Source of the DNA: Orbilia blumenaviensis
Taxonomy: Eukaryota > Ascomycota > Orbiliomycetes > Orbiliales > Orbiliaceae
DNA length: 64,000 nt
Reading direction: 5' to 3'
NCBI GenBank assembly: GCA_036872755.1
Contig: JAVHNS010000014.1
Location: 372,001-436,000 of the forward strand
Position numbers and translations under genes: made by a program. The notes beneath the pieces were generated by a model. It ran no database searches and was not told where the DNA came from. It saw only the letters and a program-made list of their open reading frames with translations. Shown in pieces: positions 34,082-45,777 of this stretch. Each line of letters opens with the position of its first letter. The stretch's first letter is position 1.

Positions 34082-34795
34082 ATGTCATTGCCTGCGTATA
34101 CCGCTGCAACCGTAGTCCCCAGCATGTGTCGTCCGGTAGTAGCCGTCACCAAGTTCGTCGGCGTCTGTTCGCTGGGACTATTCACCGTACGTTATCACTA
34201 CCAACATCCACTCCCAGCTCGGGCGGTTGGGAATTATCTTTTTATATTCGGCTGTGAGAGTAAAGGTTCTAACATAAATAACTTTGTGTAGGGAGTCTCG
34301 TTCAGCACCTCCTATGCCTCCATAAAATCGTTATTAACACTTCCATCGGCCCGTATGTCGCTCAATCTTCGGTCTACAAGTTTCCCTTTAGAGAGTTGTA
34401 ACGACTAATATGATATTTACTTGTATATAGCCGCCGCCCATCGCTCATTCACTCACCTGACCACAACTCTATCATCCCTCAAGACCCGGTTAACGTACAT
34501 CGCCACCCTCTCCCTTCTGACCTCCTACTTATTCTCACCGTCACATAAACGACATCCATACCTTTTATTTACAGCCATGCTACCGGTGTTGAGCAGTGGG
34601 TATTCGTATGTTGTGCTGGCACCGAAGGCTACAAGAATGGAACAATTATTAGAGGTCAATGGAGAAAAGGGCGTTAATGGTGAAGAGCTAAGAGATGGGA
34701 TTTTGGAATGGGAAGAAGCCAGTTGGGGGGTTACCGGGTTTTGGGGGGTGGGGTTTATGATGGGTGTTATTGGAATTTGGGGTGATGGCGCCTAA
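34082..34795 (+). CDS. ATG33: Autophagy-related protein 33 (mitophagy)
   Basis: Exons 34082-34186, 34292-34352 and 34431-34795 (ACC|GTACGT...GTGTAG, C|GTATGT...TATAG) give 176 residues. Atg33 is a mitochondrial outer-membrane protein needed for selective removal of mitochondria, mainly in stationary phase in yeast. Family marks are VTKFVGVCSLGLFTGVSFST (about 22-41) at the first membrane segment, RHPYLLFTAMLPVLSSGYSY in the middle, and FWGVGFMMGVIGIWGDG at the C-terminus. Several hydrophobic segments are visible. The tiny second exon (61 bases) is supported because it completes the GVSFSTSYASIKSLLTLPSA string. The internal ATG (MCRPVV) is an alternative start. It is convergent with TAH18. Confidence 0.9.
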
Positions 34796-35268
34796 GTTCT
34801 GCTCGTTTGGTTTTCAGATGCAAATCATACCATGGATTATCGGTGGCGATTTTGGTACGACACGGGGTAGTGCTGACGGCTTTTAGACATGATGGATATG
34901 GTGGTAGCAGTCTGGAAACAGACTCGTACTTGCTTGCTGTTGGGCTATGACGACTAATAATGACACTGATGATGATAGTGGGGACCTTGGGGCCACCATG
35001 GCGCTTTTTATTCCTTTTTCGTTTTACGATTCCACTCTTACCATTTCCTCACAGGACCCCTGCGGTTGGATATAACTGATGTTCATTTTGCCTCTACCCG
35101 TCTAGGCATGCATATTCCCCAATATTCAAAGAAAGGAAGTCTAGGGAAAGAGAATATCCAATCCGATTCTGCTACCTTGTATATAAAACTGACCTAGTCT
35201 GCTCTATAATAAATACCCCTCGAATCTTCTGTTATTAAGAATCTAATATCTCATGATTATGAAAATGA
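34796..35268. other. Convergent intergenic, ATG33 and TAH18 3' ends
   Basis: About 470 bases shared by two 3' untranslated regions. Nothing else seen. Confidence 0.5.
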
Positions 35269-37593
35269 TCACCAAGTCTCCTGTCTATACCTGCCCTCGC
35301 CCTCCATACCCAACAGGTAAGCTTCAGCATCATCTCGACTCTTCCCGCCGACTTCCGTGAATACCTCTATCAACGCTTCTCTTACTGCTTGTGGCATCCT
35401 TCCCGAACTCCTATATTGCCATTATTAGCATATATAACTCCCTTGAGAAAGATGTATGATGGGAAAACTAACCCACAAACATAGACCACGCCTCCTAGTA
35501 GCCCTACCAACCTCCACACCTCCTCCTTTTCCTCTTTGATAAGATGCTGCACATACCTCTTCCTCTCCTGGTCCCTCGAAAACGCAGTTTTGACATCAAA
35601 CACCTCCGTTCCAAACATATTCACCAATTGTTCCCATTCCTCGCCAAAATAATAATCCGTTGCTACCCCTCTACAGCCAAAGAACAATAAAGTCTTCGCA
35701 GGCTTTAACCCACCTGTCGTGGTATCAGTATTGTTAAGGTATGAATTGACCTCTTTCAGTCTCTCATACGCCAAAGCCCTCATAGGCGCAACCCCCGTAC
35801 CAGGTCCGATCATAACCACTGGTGTAAAATGATGTTTCGCTATCGCAGTCGTTGTTCGTGCGGAATTGCTACTACCACCTAAACCTCCCTTTGTGATCGT
35901 GACGTTTAGTGTGTCGCCCGGCCGTAGCGTTGAGATGTAGCGCGTACACATCCCACGACGGATGCGTTTTATGACAGTTCGGTATTTTACGATGGCGATT
36001 AGGAGATCTAATCTCCCTCCTTCCACTGATGGGTTTTTTCCATCCGTGGCTGGAATCAGGGAGGGTGTTGAAGAAAGCAGCATGGGTTCTTCAAACTGTC
36101 CCGATGAGCTGGCAATACTGAACAATCGAGCTTTGATCTTCGGTATCATCTCTACCAGATATTCTAGCGGTACTTTCACACTCCCGAACTCCTGGAGTAC
36201 TTCCAGAATACTCCGTCTAGGACGGGTAGTGTAGTCAAATAACTCCTCCGAATACAAGGGGTTGGTGAAGTCTAGGAGGCGTTCTTTGTGTGTTTCATCA
36301 TTTGTAAATGAGGCACAGAATGTGAAGAAGCTACGGCGTGGGATGGCGGTTATGTCCAGGTGGTGTGTTAGGAGCGTGCGGAGGGTTAGGGGTGCTATTA
36401 TTGGGACTTGAGATAGGTTCTGAGAGGATGTTAGTGTTAGAGGCTGGTCCGGTGATATAGGCAGATTTAGAATCTCAATTGCTTCTTCGACCACCTCTGG
36501 AGGGTTAGTGGCTAGGATACTGATTGCATCGCCGGGTGAGTGGGTTAGTGGAATATCAGAGGTGAATGATAGGAGACGGGTGTCTTGGAAGTGAGTTTCT
36601 GGCGTTAGACGAGTGTTTCTGGAAACGGTGAGTTTGAAAGAGGAGGGTCCTCGTGGGAGAGATATATTCGAAGCGTAGGATTGGTCTCCATAGGTCGGTT
36701 TCGAGGAGTCGATTGAGAGTGTGTATTTGGGGGGTAGTAATTGATAGCTGGGGATTGGAGATATCCCGTCCGGGAGAGGGAAGAGATCCAGTAGTTTTGA
36801 GGAGAGGCCTTCGACCCAGGGGATTAACGTCCCATCCACCCTATATGCCACATCATATCAGACCAGTTATTAGTGTCCGAAATCGAAGTCGTAAATATGT
36901 GTGGATATAGGTATGCATATGGAAATTGGGGTAGAAGTCAGAAACATACCCTTCCTCGTGCTGATCATCGCCTTCCCCTCTGATATAAAACTCAACAGCA
37001 CCGAGCTGCAGTAGTCGTTTATGTAGTTTCTTAACTGCCCAGTTAAACCTATGTCATACAGATAACCCCATTTCACCTCGAGGGTAGCGTTAGCCATCTA
37101 CTATCAGTACACATTATATACCATAGGTACGGTACATGCATGTAGAGCAAGGAAGGAGAAATAGAGGGCATACTTCGGATAAGTACTATCCCCCAGTCCG
37201 AAAGTTGAAAAACGCATGTGCTGAAGAAGAGTCGGCGGCAGCTTTTTCCTCAGCAGGAACCGCCAAAATTTGGACATGTTCTCGGGCACATCTCCCTGCC
37301 CCGTCGTTGGGCACATAAAGATTGCGAGAGAGGTGGATAACAGCTTCTTCTATAATTCCATGCATATAAATTTATTGGTAGTCGCTAATGTATTAGTAAC
37401 TGTTATATATGAATATAGATATTAACGATAACGGAGATTGGAATTGAGGGATAATTACCGGCTCAAACGAATCCATCTCGACGATGTCGACGGTGAACCG
37501 TAGTCGCTCCAGAGTCCGGCCTAGTTCTTGTGCACGGTCTTCTGTCGTGCCTGTCTCCGAGGCGTATAGTACGTTTATTCGTCGTTCATCCAT
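35269..37593 (-). CDS. TAH18: NADPH-dependent diflavin oxidoreductase (Dre2 electron donor)
   Basis: Minus-strand exons 37593-37459, 37349-37174, 37048-36950, 36840-35473 and 35410-35269 give 639 residues. Tah18/NDOR1 passes electrons from NADPH through FAD and FMN to Dre2 for cytosolic Fe-S cluster assembly. The FMN-binding flavodoxin domain is at about 1-165 (INVLYASETGTTEDRAQELG, then TTGQGDVPENMSKFWRFLL and STFGLGDSTYPKFNWAVKK). The FAD domain includes KARLFSIASS. The NADP-binding lobe has MIGPGTGVAPMRAL, LLFFGCR and YVCGSSGRMPQAVREAL. The last motif and the stop (C-terminal YRQETW) are only seen after splicing the final intron. The start was set at ATG 37593, since the frame upstream has only TTG. 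Shares a 570-base divergent promoter with the cyclin gene. Confidence 0.95.
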
Positions 37594-38163
37594 GATTGAA
37601 GTCGAACAGATCGATCCTGTGCCTATCAAGGCGGTGACGTCAAGAGATCGAACAAATGTGTGCTTTAAAGAGCCTTTTCCTACTTTCGCAATAGTTTATC
37701 CTGTAGAGGGTGTCTTATTCTATTTACTTTTGTTTTCCTTTTGTAAAAATTTCAAAGCTTTGATCAAGACAGCTGCTTTGTCATGGGTGGTGTTCTAGAT
37801 CCAGATCGAAATGATATGGGATTGGATCAGGAATGGGATGGTTTAAGATAACGCTGCACGTTAAATTCTCCGACGTCGGGCAGTAAAAATCCAACAGCAG
37901 AATAAGCTAGAATCTGTGTTGTCACTGCCAATCCATGTAGAAAGCCCCATGTTGTCGCTTAACTGCTTTTGAGACTTCACGCGACAACCTCTTAAGTTCT
38001 TGAGGCTTCATCCCATCGAACAACCTAAATTCGAACCTCCCCGAATGGGATCACCATAGTTCCTCTCAAAAGCCGTATAGATGTAATCTCTGCATCTTAG
38101 AGATCTAGAATATCCAATTTAAACTCCTAACCGCGTCAGCAAAACGCGGTCAACACCCGCAGA
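37594..38163. promoter_or_regulatory. Divergent promoter of TAH18 and the cyclin L-like gene
   Basis: 570 bases between two start codons facing away from each other. I see no obvious paired binding sites. Coordinated expression is possible but not shown. Confidence 0.5.
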
Positions 38164-39260
38164 ATGGTGTCAATCTTCACGGCTCCACTCGCGACACCAG
38201 CGCAGCTCTCGACCTCTCCCTCGCAATTGGCCGGTATACCCGAGGCTCTTGAGCAGAAACTCCGATTGGTAGCTTGTAGGCTTATCCAAGCAGCTGGTAT
38301 CTTAATGGAACTGTACGTATATCCTTTATACGCTCGTTATCGTAATAATTGGAGCTTGTCATCTAACCGGTATCTACTGTAATTTATATATACAGTCCGC
38401 AACCAACAATATCGACGGCCATCATCCTGCTCCAGCGATATTACCTGACCACACCACTCACAACCTCCCCGCTCCTCCCCACCTCTCTAGCATCTCTATA
38501 CCTCTCATCAAAACTCACAGAACACCCTCAAAAACCTCGAGATCTGATAAACATCTTCAAATATCTTCTATCACCTGCCAGCCCTCTCCACCCACCGCAT
38601 CTTCGAAAGCCAACACGAGAGCCACCAGAACCATCAGAGGAAGGAGGAGAAAAAGAAGCAGGAAAAGTGAAGAAAAAGGAAACCAACCGAAATGAATACT
38701 ACGTCTCAGAAGGCGACTACACCGCCCTTCGATCTCTTCTCTTATCAACAGAGGCTAGAATCCTACGAGCCTTAGGTTTCAACACCACCGTAAATCTTCC
38801 TTATACGCTAGCATTCAACTACCTTCAATCACTAGGCGTGTTAACGCACAATTCTCCACCTCAACCAGACCCGGCAGCAACAGGATCGCCGTCAAATCCA
38901 CGTCAGCACCAGAAATTGGTTTCAACGACATTTGCGTATTTGACGGACTTACTAGCATCTCCTTCACAGGTATACCTAACACATCATCCGCATGAGTTAG
39001 CAGTGGCGGGGATATACCTTGCGGCGAGGGATCATGGTGTTAAGCTTCCGGAGCGCTGGTGGGAGGTGTGGGATGTTGAACGGGAGACGTTAGGCTTTTT
39101 AGTGGTGGTGATGAGAGGTGGGACTTATTTGGGCAATTCAAAGCTGTGGATTATTGAGGAAGGCGGGTTTGAGGAAGGGATTGATGGTGGGACCGGGGAG
39201 GTCGTCCCTGTTGGAGCAGAGAGCGTGCTGAGGGAGATGGAGAGGTTGAGAGCTTTGTAA
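38164..39260 (+). CDS. Cyclin L-like cyclin-box protein
   Basis: Exons 38164-38312 and 38396-39260 (CT|GTACGT...TACAG|T) give 337 residues. The cyclin box starts around residue 27: EALEQKLRLVACRLIQAAGI, LPQPTISTAIILLQRYYL, ASLYLSSKLTEHPQKPRDLI, then the second fold EARILRALGFNTTVNLPYT and AFNYLQSL. The order and wording fit the cyclin L/K class, which partners transcriptional CDKs and acts in transcription elongation and splicing rather than the cell cycle. A Lys/Glu-rich insertion (GEKEAGKVKKKETNRNE, about 155-172) sits between the two folds. Cyclin K or a Ctk2-type partner cannot be excluded. Convergent with CSN6. Confidence 0.85.
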
Positions 39261-39636
39261 CACCATGTATATGCATGCGGCCTATGCTGTATCTAAGGAT
39301 ATCCGCGTCTATATTTCTAATTCTGAATGCATCTTTAGCGGGAGCTGGGAATCTACTTTAGCTTATTTACTCTATTTTCAATGGAGAATGATTCTTAAGA
39401 ATCTACAAGACTCTGTTATATCTGAATTCACCAATCTATGGAGAAATAAAAATGTATGCATCGGAAATCCAGCTCTGCTCCTAGTTATAAAACACACCAC
39501 CCGAAAATGGTCCCAGAACGATAGCAATACGATTAAGCGCTGTCCCCGGCACACCGCTTATGCTACGAGACTAGCTTACCCATATGGGAGTCCCCCATCG
39601 GGTTTGGAGAAATTAACTGTGTGTGGGGCATTGGAT
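39261..39636. other. Convergent intergenic, cyclin and CSN6 3' ends
   Basis: 376 bases. The open frame at 39265-39696 has no recognisable product and overlaps the CSN6 tail on the other strand. Confidence 0.5.
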
Positions 39637-41289
39637 CTAAAAGCGTCGACCACCCATCATCCTCCCACCACCTCCGTTTTTCAACAACCCTCCTAACGTC
39701 CCCATCAGCCCACCTCTGACACCACCTCCAAACCCTCCGAAGTCATCCCCAGTACTATCATATCCTCCAAACTCCATCATTCCGCCTTGTGGTCCACCAG
39801 GTCCACCGCCAGGTCCTCCCCTTTCTCTACCGCCCCTACTAGCCTCCACTGCGCCGAATTTCCTTCCTACTTCCTTTGAGATCTCGATGCTGGATGTGAC
39901 GGCACCTAGTAAAGCTACGAGGTGGACATCGCTTAACTCCGCTAGAGACTCAGATGAAAGACTTGACTCTGCGGTTGCAGGCGGTTCAAGTAGCGGAAGA
40001 CGGTTGGTGAGAGATAAAAGTGAGCGGAGGAGCGGGTACGATATCTTTGGCTGGTCTTGTGTATCCGCCCCTGTTGTTGTGGTCGCTGTGGCTGCTGTTG
40101 ATGATGTGGATTTGGAATTTGATTCGATGTTGCGCAGGTATGCTAAGAGAAGGGTTAGACGGGAGTGCAGCATTCGCACGGCGTTGGCTTTCGCTGTGAG
40201 TGTTGATAGCACTGTTTTCCAGATTATATTATCAGCGAAAACCATCTAAACACGGATTTCAAGGTGATCTGGGCTGAGAAGGATGGATTGTAGGGAGTGA
40301 GAAAAACATACACTCCTGGGTCTGTGTCGGCAATGCAATACTCTCAAATGTGACTTCCTTCTCCTCCTTCGAAGAAGCAGAGGACGAAGACTCAGCAATC
40401 TTCCCCTTCCCCTTAGCTTCCTTCTTCCCCTCCTCTTTAGTAGCTGTAGTCCCCACTGGTGGTTTCTCATCCTTAGCGACTGCACCAGAAGGACCAGCAG
40501 CCTTCCCACCAGTCTCATCCCCAGCATTTAGAGGCCCTTTCGCGACTTGATCAACACCAATCATCTCCGCCTCGCCGGTTTCAACCGTATAATCCAGCTC
40601 CGTGAATTTCATCTTAAGAACCTTGGATTCTGGAGTATCCCCTTCCTCTTCGTATACTGATTCATAGATCGTGAGAGGCAGTTTACCACCTGCAGAGGTT
40701 GATAGGGCGGATGGGTGGAGGGCTAGGAAGATAAGGGATTCATTATGAGCGAGTAGCTGTGTCTGGATGTTGAGTTGTAGTTGGCGGGGTAGGTGGTTTG
40801 GTGGCGGTGGGAGGTATGTGAAGTGTCCGATGAAGTCGAGAGTTGGATGAACATCCTTAACTGTTTGTTATAAACGATATAACGCATTAGCAGCCTGCTC
40901 CAGAGATTTATACATTTCTTCTCGTGCCCATTTGTGATATGCTTATGTAAAAAGGCGGTAAATAAAAAAAAAAGGAACCTACATTGCTTCAATTTCTGCA
41001 CAAACCAGCTCTCATCAACCCTCACATTCTCCTCTCCATCCGTATCCATCTTCCCGTCATCAACTGGCAAATCGATGAGCTTGAGCTCATACGCGTGTTC
41101 AATCGATATCTCACGGCCATTCTGGGAGCCCAATAAAGCACCAACGATGGGGCCCTTGATCTGACGAAGCGTGTGGCGGGATACATAGTCGGATATCGTG
41201 AGTAGTGCCAGCGGGTGTAGGGAGATTTTGAGGCCGGAGGTGGAGGGGTGGGAAGATATGAGGGGGTGTGGGGGTTTCGCGACTGTCAT
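39637..41289 (-). CDS. CSN6: COP9 signalosome subunit 6
   Basis: Minus-strand exons 41289-40983, 40860-40312 and 40211-39637 give 476 residues. CSN6 is the non-catalytic MPN subunit that pairs with CSN5 in the complex that removes NEDD8 from cullins and so regulates SCF ligases. The MPN domain is at about 18-190: LKISLHPLALLTISDYVSRH, KGPIVGALLGSQNGREI, VHPTLDFIGHFTYLPPP. It lacks the JAMM metal-binding His-x-His, as expected for CSN6. The last intron was placed T|GTATGT...AACAG|TG because this restores ELLSTLTAKANAVRMLHSRL, the conserved C-terminal helix; the ATG just before it (40245) is intronic. Oddities: a long Ala/Lys/Ser-rich insert (about 225-285) and a Gly-rich tail (about 430-470) make it longer than usual. 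Confidence 0.93.
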
Positions 41290-41867
41290 GACGGGCTAGG
41301 AAAGCTATCGATATCAAACTACCACTTTCGAACTTTAGGTAGTAGCTGATGGAGAGACCTAGGGATAAAGCGGTAGCAGCACGGAGGTACTGCTGCTGGG
41401 AAACGACGATGCGGAATGGGCTTGTCGGTAGATTGGAGCCGGGGAGTAGTGGTCTTTTAGTGATGATGTTTGGGAAGGAGACGTGACGTTAGGGACGCGG
41501 AGAAGGATTGGCCGGGCGGATGACTGTGAAGCTGCACTTTGGCAGCTCGGCCGGTGCTGTGGCGGTGAAGCTACAAACGCCACACCAACAGCGTCTACAG
41601 CGCCACACTTTCCTTGTATGTTAAATACTATATCAGAATGGCCTCATGGTGTTTGAGTGACCACATGAGGAGCTTCCTTACTGTATTCACATCTAGGCCG
41701 GGTTATAATATAGTCCCGGAGCTGATCCGTGTTTTACAAAGCAGCCCATAAGCTACTTAAAGTAGTAGTGAACAAAAAGAAAGTGTCGTAGACTCGTTGA
41801 CAAAGCAGCTCCCTAGGTATCTTGTATACACATACGCCATGATTCGCCTCTAAGCACCTCTAAGAGA
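41290..41867. other. Intergenic between CSN6 start and ArfGAP stop
   Basis: 578 bases on the shared minus strand, expected to hold the CSN6 promoter and the ArfGAP 3' end. The frame at 41359-41583 is unsupported. Confidence 0.5.
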
Positions 41868-43319
41868 TCACCAGTCCTCACCCCAATCGTCGCTCTTCCT
41901 CCCACCGGCGCCATTCCCACCAGTAGACTTCTTAATCCCGCTTGTCCCGATAGCACTGTTCTTAGTTAATGGCTTATTGTCATCATCCCAATCTGCATCA
42001 CCGAAGGAATCCCAAAAGTCCTTCTTCTCGGGCTGTATGGGTTGGTAGTTTCCACGGGCTTGTTGGTCGATGATCCTATTGAATTGATCTGCCCCAGACT
42101 TTGCTGTTGTAGCGATGCCGCTGCCGACTTGTAGTGCCGTCCGCTGAACATTGCCTGCTACATCCGACTCCGCAATCTGTACGGGTTATTAGTTCTACTC
42201 AACTCCAGTCCTGGTATAACACTTGAAAACAAGAAATAGGAGACATACCATCTTAGCTGTTGGTTGCACAAACCCCTCGTTGACCTGTTTGGCACCCTTC
42301 GCCACGGAGCTGGTAAAGAAACCCCAGCCCTTTGTCAACGCCCCTACAGGATCTTTTGTAACATCGTCCCACCCTCCAATCCCGCTACTCGTCGGCTCCT
42401 GTAACGGTGTGCTTCCAAACCCAGAGTACTTGCCGCCCTGATTTGGCGGTAAATCCTCCCGCCGATTCGCGTTTTCAGCTCCCATTTTCTCGAAATAAGC
42501 TTCATTCTTCTGTTTCTGCGTCGAGACTGCCGGGCTCGACGACCGTGGTGTCCCGGCATTGCTATTACTTCCACTACCCAATCCACCAGTCCCCGTCCTC
42601 TTCACACTCTTATTAACAGGAGCTGTCCTAGGCTTCGGCCCAGTCCACTCGGTTCCTTCCACCAAACATGTCAACTTCTCCTTATAATCTTCCGCAAACG
42701 GCGCCGAATATCTTTCTGCGACGGACATGGACGAAGAATACTCCGAACAGCTTTCGAAGTACTCTTTTAGAGCTTTGTTACCACCGTGAGTCATTCGTAG
42801 GATTTCGGAGGTCTTGAACTGGTCCATTGTTATCGATCGGACGAAGGAGATATGCACGCCGAGACCTCTATTAGGGTTATCTTAAGTTACTTTAATTCGT
42901 ATGCAAGGAGCGATAATAGAAAGGGGTCGTACCGGTGGACGCCGGCACAGCTTAGACACAGAAAGATGCCGAATTTTGGAGATGCCTAGAAGAATCTCTA
43001 TTAACGCCTATTCCCTAGAAAGTGACCCGGGGGCTGCGATGAATAGAATTTCATACCCATTGAGGACTCGGCGAATCGCAATCCACACAAGAGCCATTCC
43101 CGGCCTTCTTCTGGAGCTCTAGAAGCTAATATTGCCATCGCCATTATACCTAAATCAGCCCATTGGTCTTTCCATCTGTATACGTAGTCCTGGGTTGCGG
43201 GTGTAGTTGACAGTAAAAAGAAGCTTGAAGACAGATCATCTCCCTTTTTTTTAGCTAATGGTTTACGGTACCTTTCGACGGGTCTCTGGGTCGACTTCCC
43301 ACATGCCGGATGAGGCCAT
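41868..43319 (-). CDS. GCS1: ADP-ribosylation factor GTPase-activating protein, Gcs1/ARFGAP1 type
   Basis: Minus-strand exons 43319-43272, 43125-43057, 42985-42933, 42867-42249 and 42176-41868 give 365 residues, close to yeast Gcs1 (352). The protein stimulates GTP hydrolysis by Arf1 in COPI transport at the Golgi. The start MASSGMWEVDPETRRK matches the family N-terminus. The zinc finger is C-V-D-C (about 29-32) and C-L-S-C (about 49-52), assembled across three small exons, followed by the arginine finger in GVHRGLGVHISFVRSITMDQ. The C-terminal half has lipid-packing-sensor-like stretches (GWGFFTSSVAKGAKQVNEGF) and ends in Trp/Asp motifs (KDFWDSFGDADWDDD, DDWGEDW). All four introns have proper GT-AG ends. 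Confidence 0.95.
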
Positions 43320-44697
43320 GGTTTCGGTGATTTTTGTGTATGGGGCTTCTGTAGTCCTGGGTATAAAGTATGAAGAGTCTTGTGAAGCTTTTGGTTGCAC
43401 TGCTATGATTATTTTTTTTGTGAACAGCTTGACGGTTGTTGCTGGTACGGTTGACCGTGGTTGGATGAAGGTCGGGAGGCCGACACTGAGAATGGTTTAG
43501 TCGCGTGGCGAGCTTCATGCAACACATTCTAGGGCTTGGCGGAGGAAAATGCAACATTGTGGAAAACTAGAAAAGCTTGCAGAAATGGCGTGCAAATCTA
43601 TAATTTCTGTAGCCCTCGGGCTTCGAGAAGCTGGTTTCGGTCTCATCTCCTTCGGACCCCAGGCCATACTGACTAGAGTTAATGCGGCTTTATCACCGAT
43701 TAGGTTTACAAATTAGCTTCAACGATTCTACGTGCTTGAATTGGCGACACTACAGTATGAGTTATGGTGTCTATGTGTGCAAGTGTATATCAGAAATCTT
43801 AGGCTAGCTTGGTCTCGCAAACCAGCCTCAACGAAGTAGATTTATCATGTATCATTCAGCGCATTACCTAAACTTGTTGAATCGTTACATAAGTGAAGAA
43901 GAACTCCAGGTCTTATCCTGAGAAGCGTTAAGGCTTTAAGAAACTATGAGTATCGAGTGTGTCAGCATTATTGGGTTAGGGGGCCCAGGCCGCCGAAAAT
44001 ACGGGTTCACGAGACCATCTTTGGAGGGCAGATTAATATCTACGAGACAACGGACATCCGGATGTGAAGGGAGGTAGAAATATATAGTATATATCTCCTT
44101 CATAAGTGCTTAAACATGGGTTTTTTCATTTTTTCATGGATGTATTGCATTCCTATCAAATTCCTCCAGGACGAGTACCGTTACAACCACTAATATACTT
44201 AGATAGATTTATAATGATAGTATAGATTACGGTGACGCATGTGTTACTGCGCTGAAGGGTTTATCAATTGAATTCACGAGGTATCCAAGCCAGCAGGGCT
44301 CGAATGTATTAATTTAACTGGGGATTGTCCGCTTAGATCACGGACTCTTGTCTCAAACCAGACTCGCCGCGTTGCGGCTTGCTGAATCACACATGATATA
44401 ATATTGTGATGCATGGCATACAGAATCAATTACCAGTCAGCAGCGTTGAGAACTTACGAGGTTAAGGAATCCTATATGCTTCCATTCCAGAGCCAAACAA
44501 ATAAAGTAACACATGGTAACCTTATAATCATACAATACACCTATAAAACGCAAATAATATAGCAAGGCTCATGATACCTGAGCGCGATATATAGAAGTTA
44601 GAATGCCCTACACATCCCACAAAAGTCTGGACGCCAATCGCGGAAATCCTCTTATTTCTTTGCACATTGGCCCAGTAATATAACCACCCCAAACTCT
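43320..44697. other. Intergenic, 1.4 kb
   Basis: No gene. It holds one copy of a 39-base dispersed repeat at 43810-43848 (listed separately). The frames at 43255-43557 overlap the first ArfGAP exon and its promoter and are not supported. Confidence 0.5.
43810..43848. repeat. Dispersed repeat, copy 1 (TGGTCTCG family)
   Basis: TGGTCTCGCAAACCAGCCTC, continuing to AACGAAGTAGATTTATCAT. The same 39 bases recur at 59139-59177 with five differences, three of them C/T. Both copies lie in gene-free DNA. Confidence 0.75.
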
Positions 44698-45777
44698 TTA
44701 TAGTTTACTCTCTCTAGGTTTCTTCGCACCCTTTGTTGTCATGAAATCGAAATCCGTAGCGCCCGGTTGGAAGATCGTGGGGTATAAAAAGTTCGCGATA
44801 GAATTGCTATTCCTCCAGCTTCCACCGTCTATAAATTATAAACTTTAGCACTTTCTCTAAATAGAGGGTAATTGAGGGGGATAAGAGATATTATACTTAC
44901 CAACAACCAAAGTAACGCCATTAACATATCTACCCGCCTCACTAAATAGAAATATTGTAGCATCGGCAACCTCACTAACAGTTCCCCATCTCCCCAGCGG
45001 ATTCAACTTTGCAGGGTTCTTCTTCATATCCTCGGGTATCATGTTCCTGGGCGCCAACCTCTCCATTCCCTCTGTATTTGCAATAGCTCCTGGTGCGATA
45101 ACATTCGATGTGATACCCGCTGGTCCAAGTTCAATCGATAAAGTATGCGATAACGCATCAATACCAGCCTTCGCTGCTCCAACGTGGGCCTGTAATGCTG
45201 TTCCCGTATAATGAAATGTCGCTGATACAAAAATAATCCTTCCCCTCGACTTCCTTAACTCTGGAAGACATGCTTTGACGGTATTATAAGACCCCAACAG
45301 GTCGATATCAATAACCGTTTTGAAAGCATTACTGGACAATCCCTCTATGGTGCTCAAAAAATTTCCAGCAGCACCGCAGATCAAAAAATCGATTCCCCCG
45401 AGCTCCTGGACAGTGGCCTCGACCGCTCCAACAAGGGAGTTATAATCTCGAACATCGCAGCCAAAACCTAGGACTTTGGAGCCTGGTCGGACTTTTGCAA
45501 TCTCCGCAGCTACAGCTTTTGTGTTTGCTTCCCGGCGGCCGAGGATGGCGGCGTTAGCGCCGAGGCTTACCAGTGCGCGAACTTGGCCGGAACAGATTGT
45601 GCCGGCACCACCAGTGCAGAAGACGACTTTTCCCTCTAGAGTTTGAATGGATAATTGTTAGAGACTTTTCTGTCTGCCTATGATCATGAGTGGGAAATAC
45701 TAACTGAATATATCCTTGGCCCAGGCATTTGAGTAGAGTTCGTCCTCTGGTGGGAATGGAACAGCTGGTTTCGACAT
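44698..45777 (-). CDS. SPS19: Peroxisomal 2,4-dienoyl-CoA reductase
   Basis: Minus-strand exons 45777-45705, 45635-44901 and 44828-44698 give 312 residues. Sps19 is a short-chain dehydrogenase that uses NADPH to reduce 2,4-dienoyl-CoA, letting peroxisomal beta-oxidation handle unsaturated fatty acids. The N-terminus is MSKPAVPFPPEDELY. The Rossmann motif is VVFCTGGAGTICSGQV (about 28-43), then ICGAAGNFLS, RIIFVSATFHYTGTALQAHV, and AAKAGIDALSHTLSIE, followed by SNVIAPGAI. The last exon adds DGGSWRNS and ends RESKL; the terminal SKL is a peroxisomal targeting signal type 1, which the unspliced frame would miss. Catalytic residues follow the dienoyl-CoA reductase pattern rather than classical YxxxK. 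Confidence 0.95.

Noticed and set aside
39265..39696. 143-codon frame between cyclin and CSN6
   Set aside because: Lies in convergent 3' ends and overlaps the CSN6 tail on the other strand; no recognisable product.
40212..40311. ATG at 40245 as a start of a separate CSN6-like gene
   Set aside because: The conserved C-terminal helix of CSN6 joins the MPN exon across this stretch by a GT-AG intron, so the ATG is intronic.
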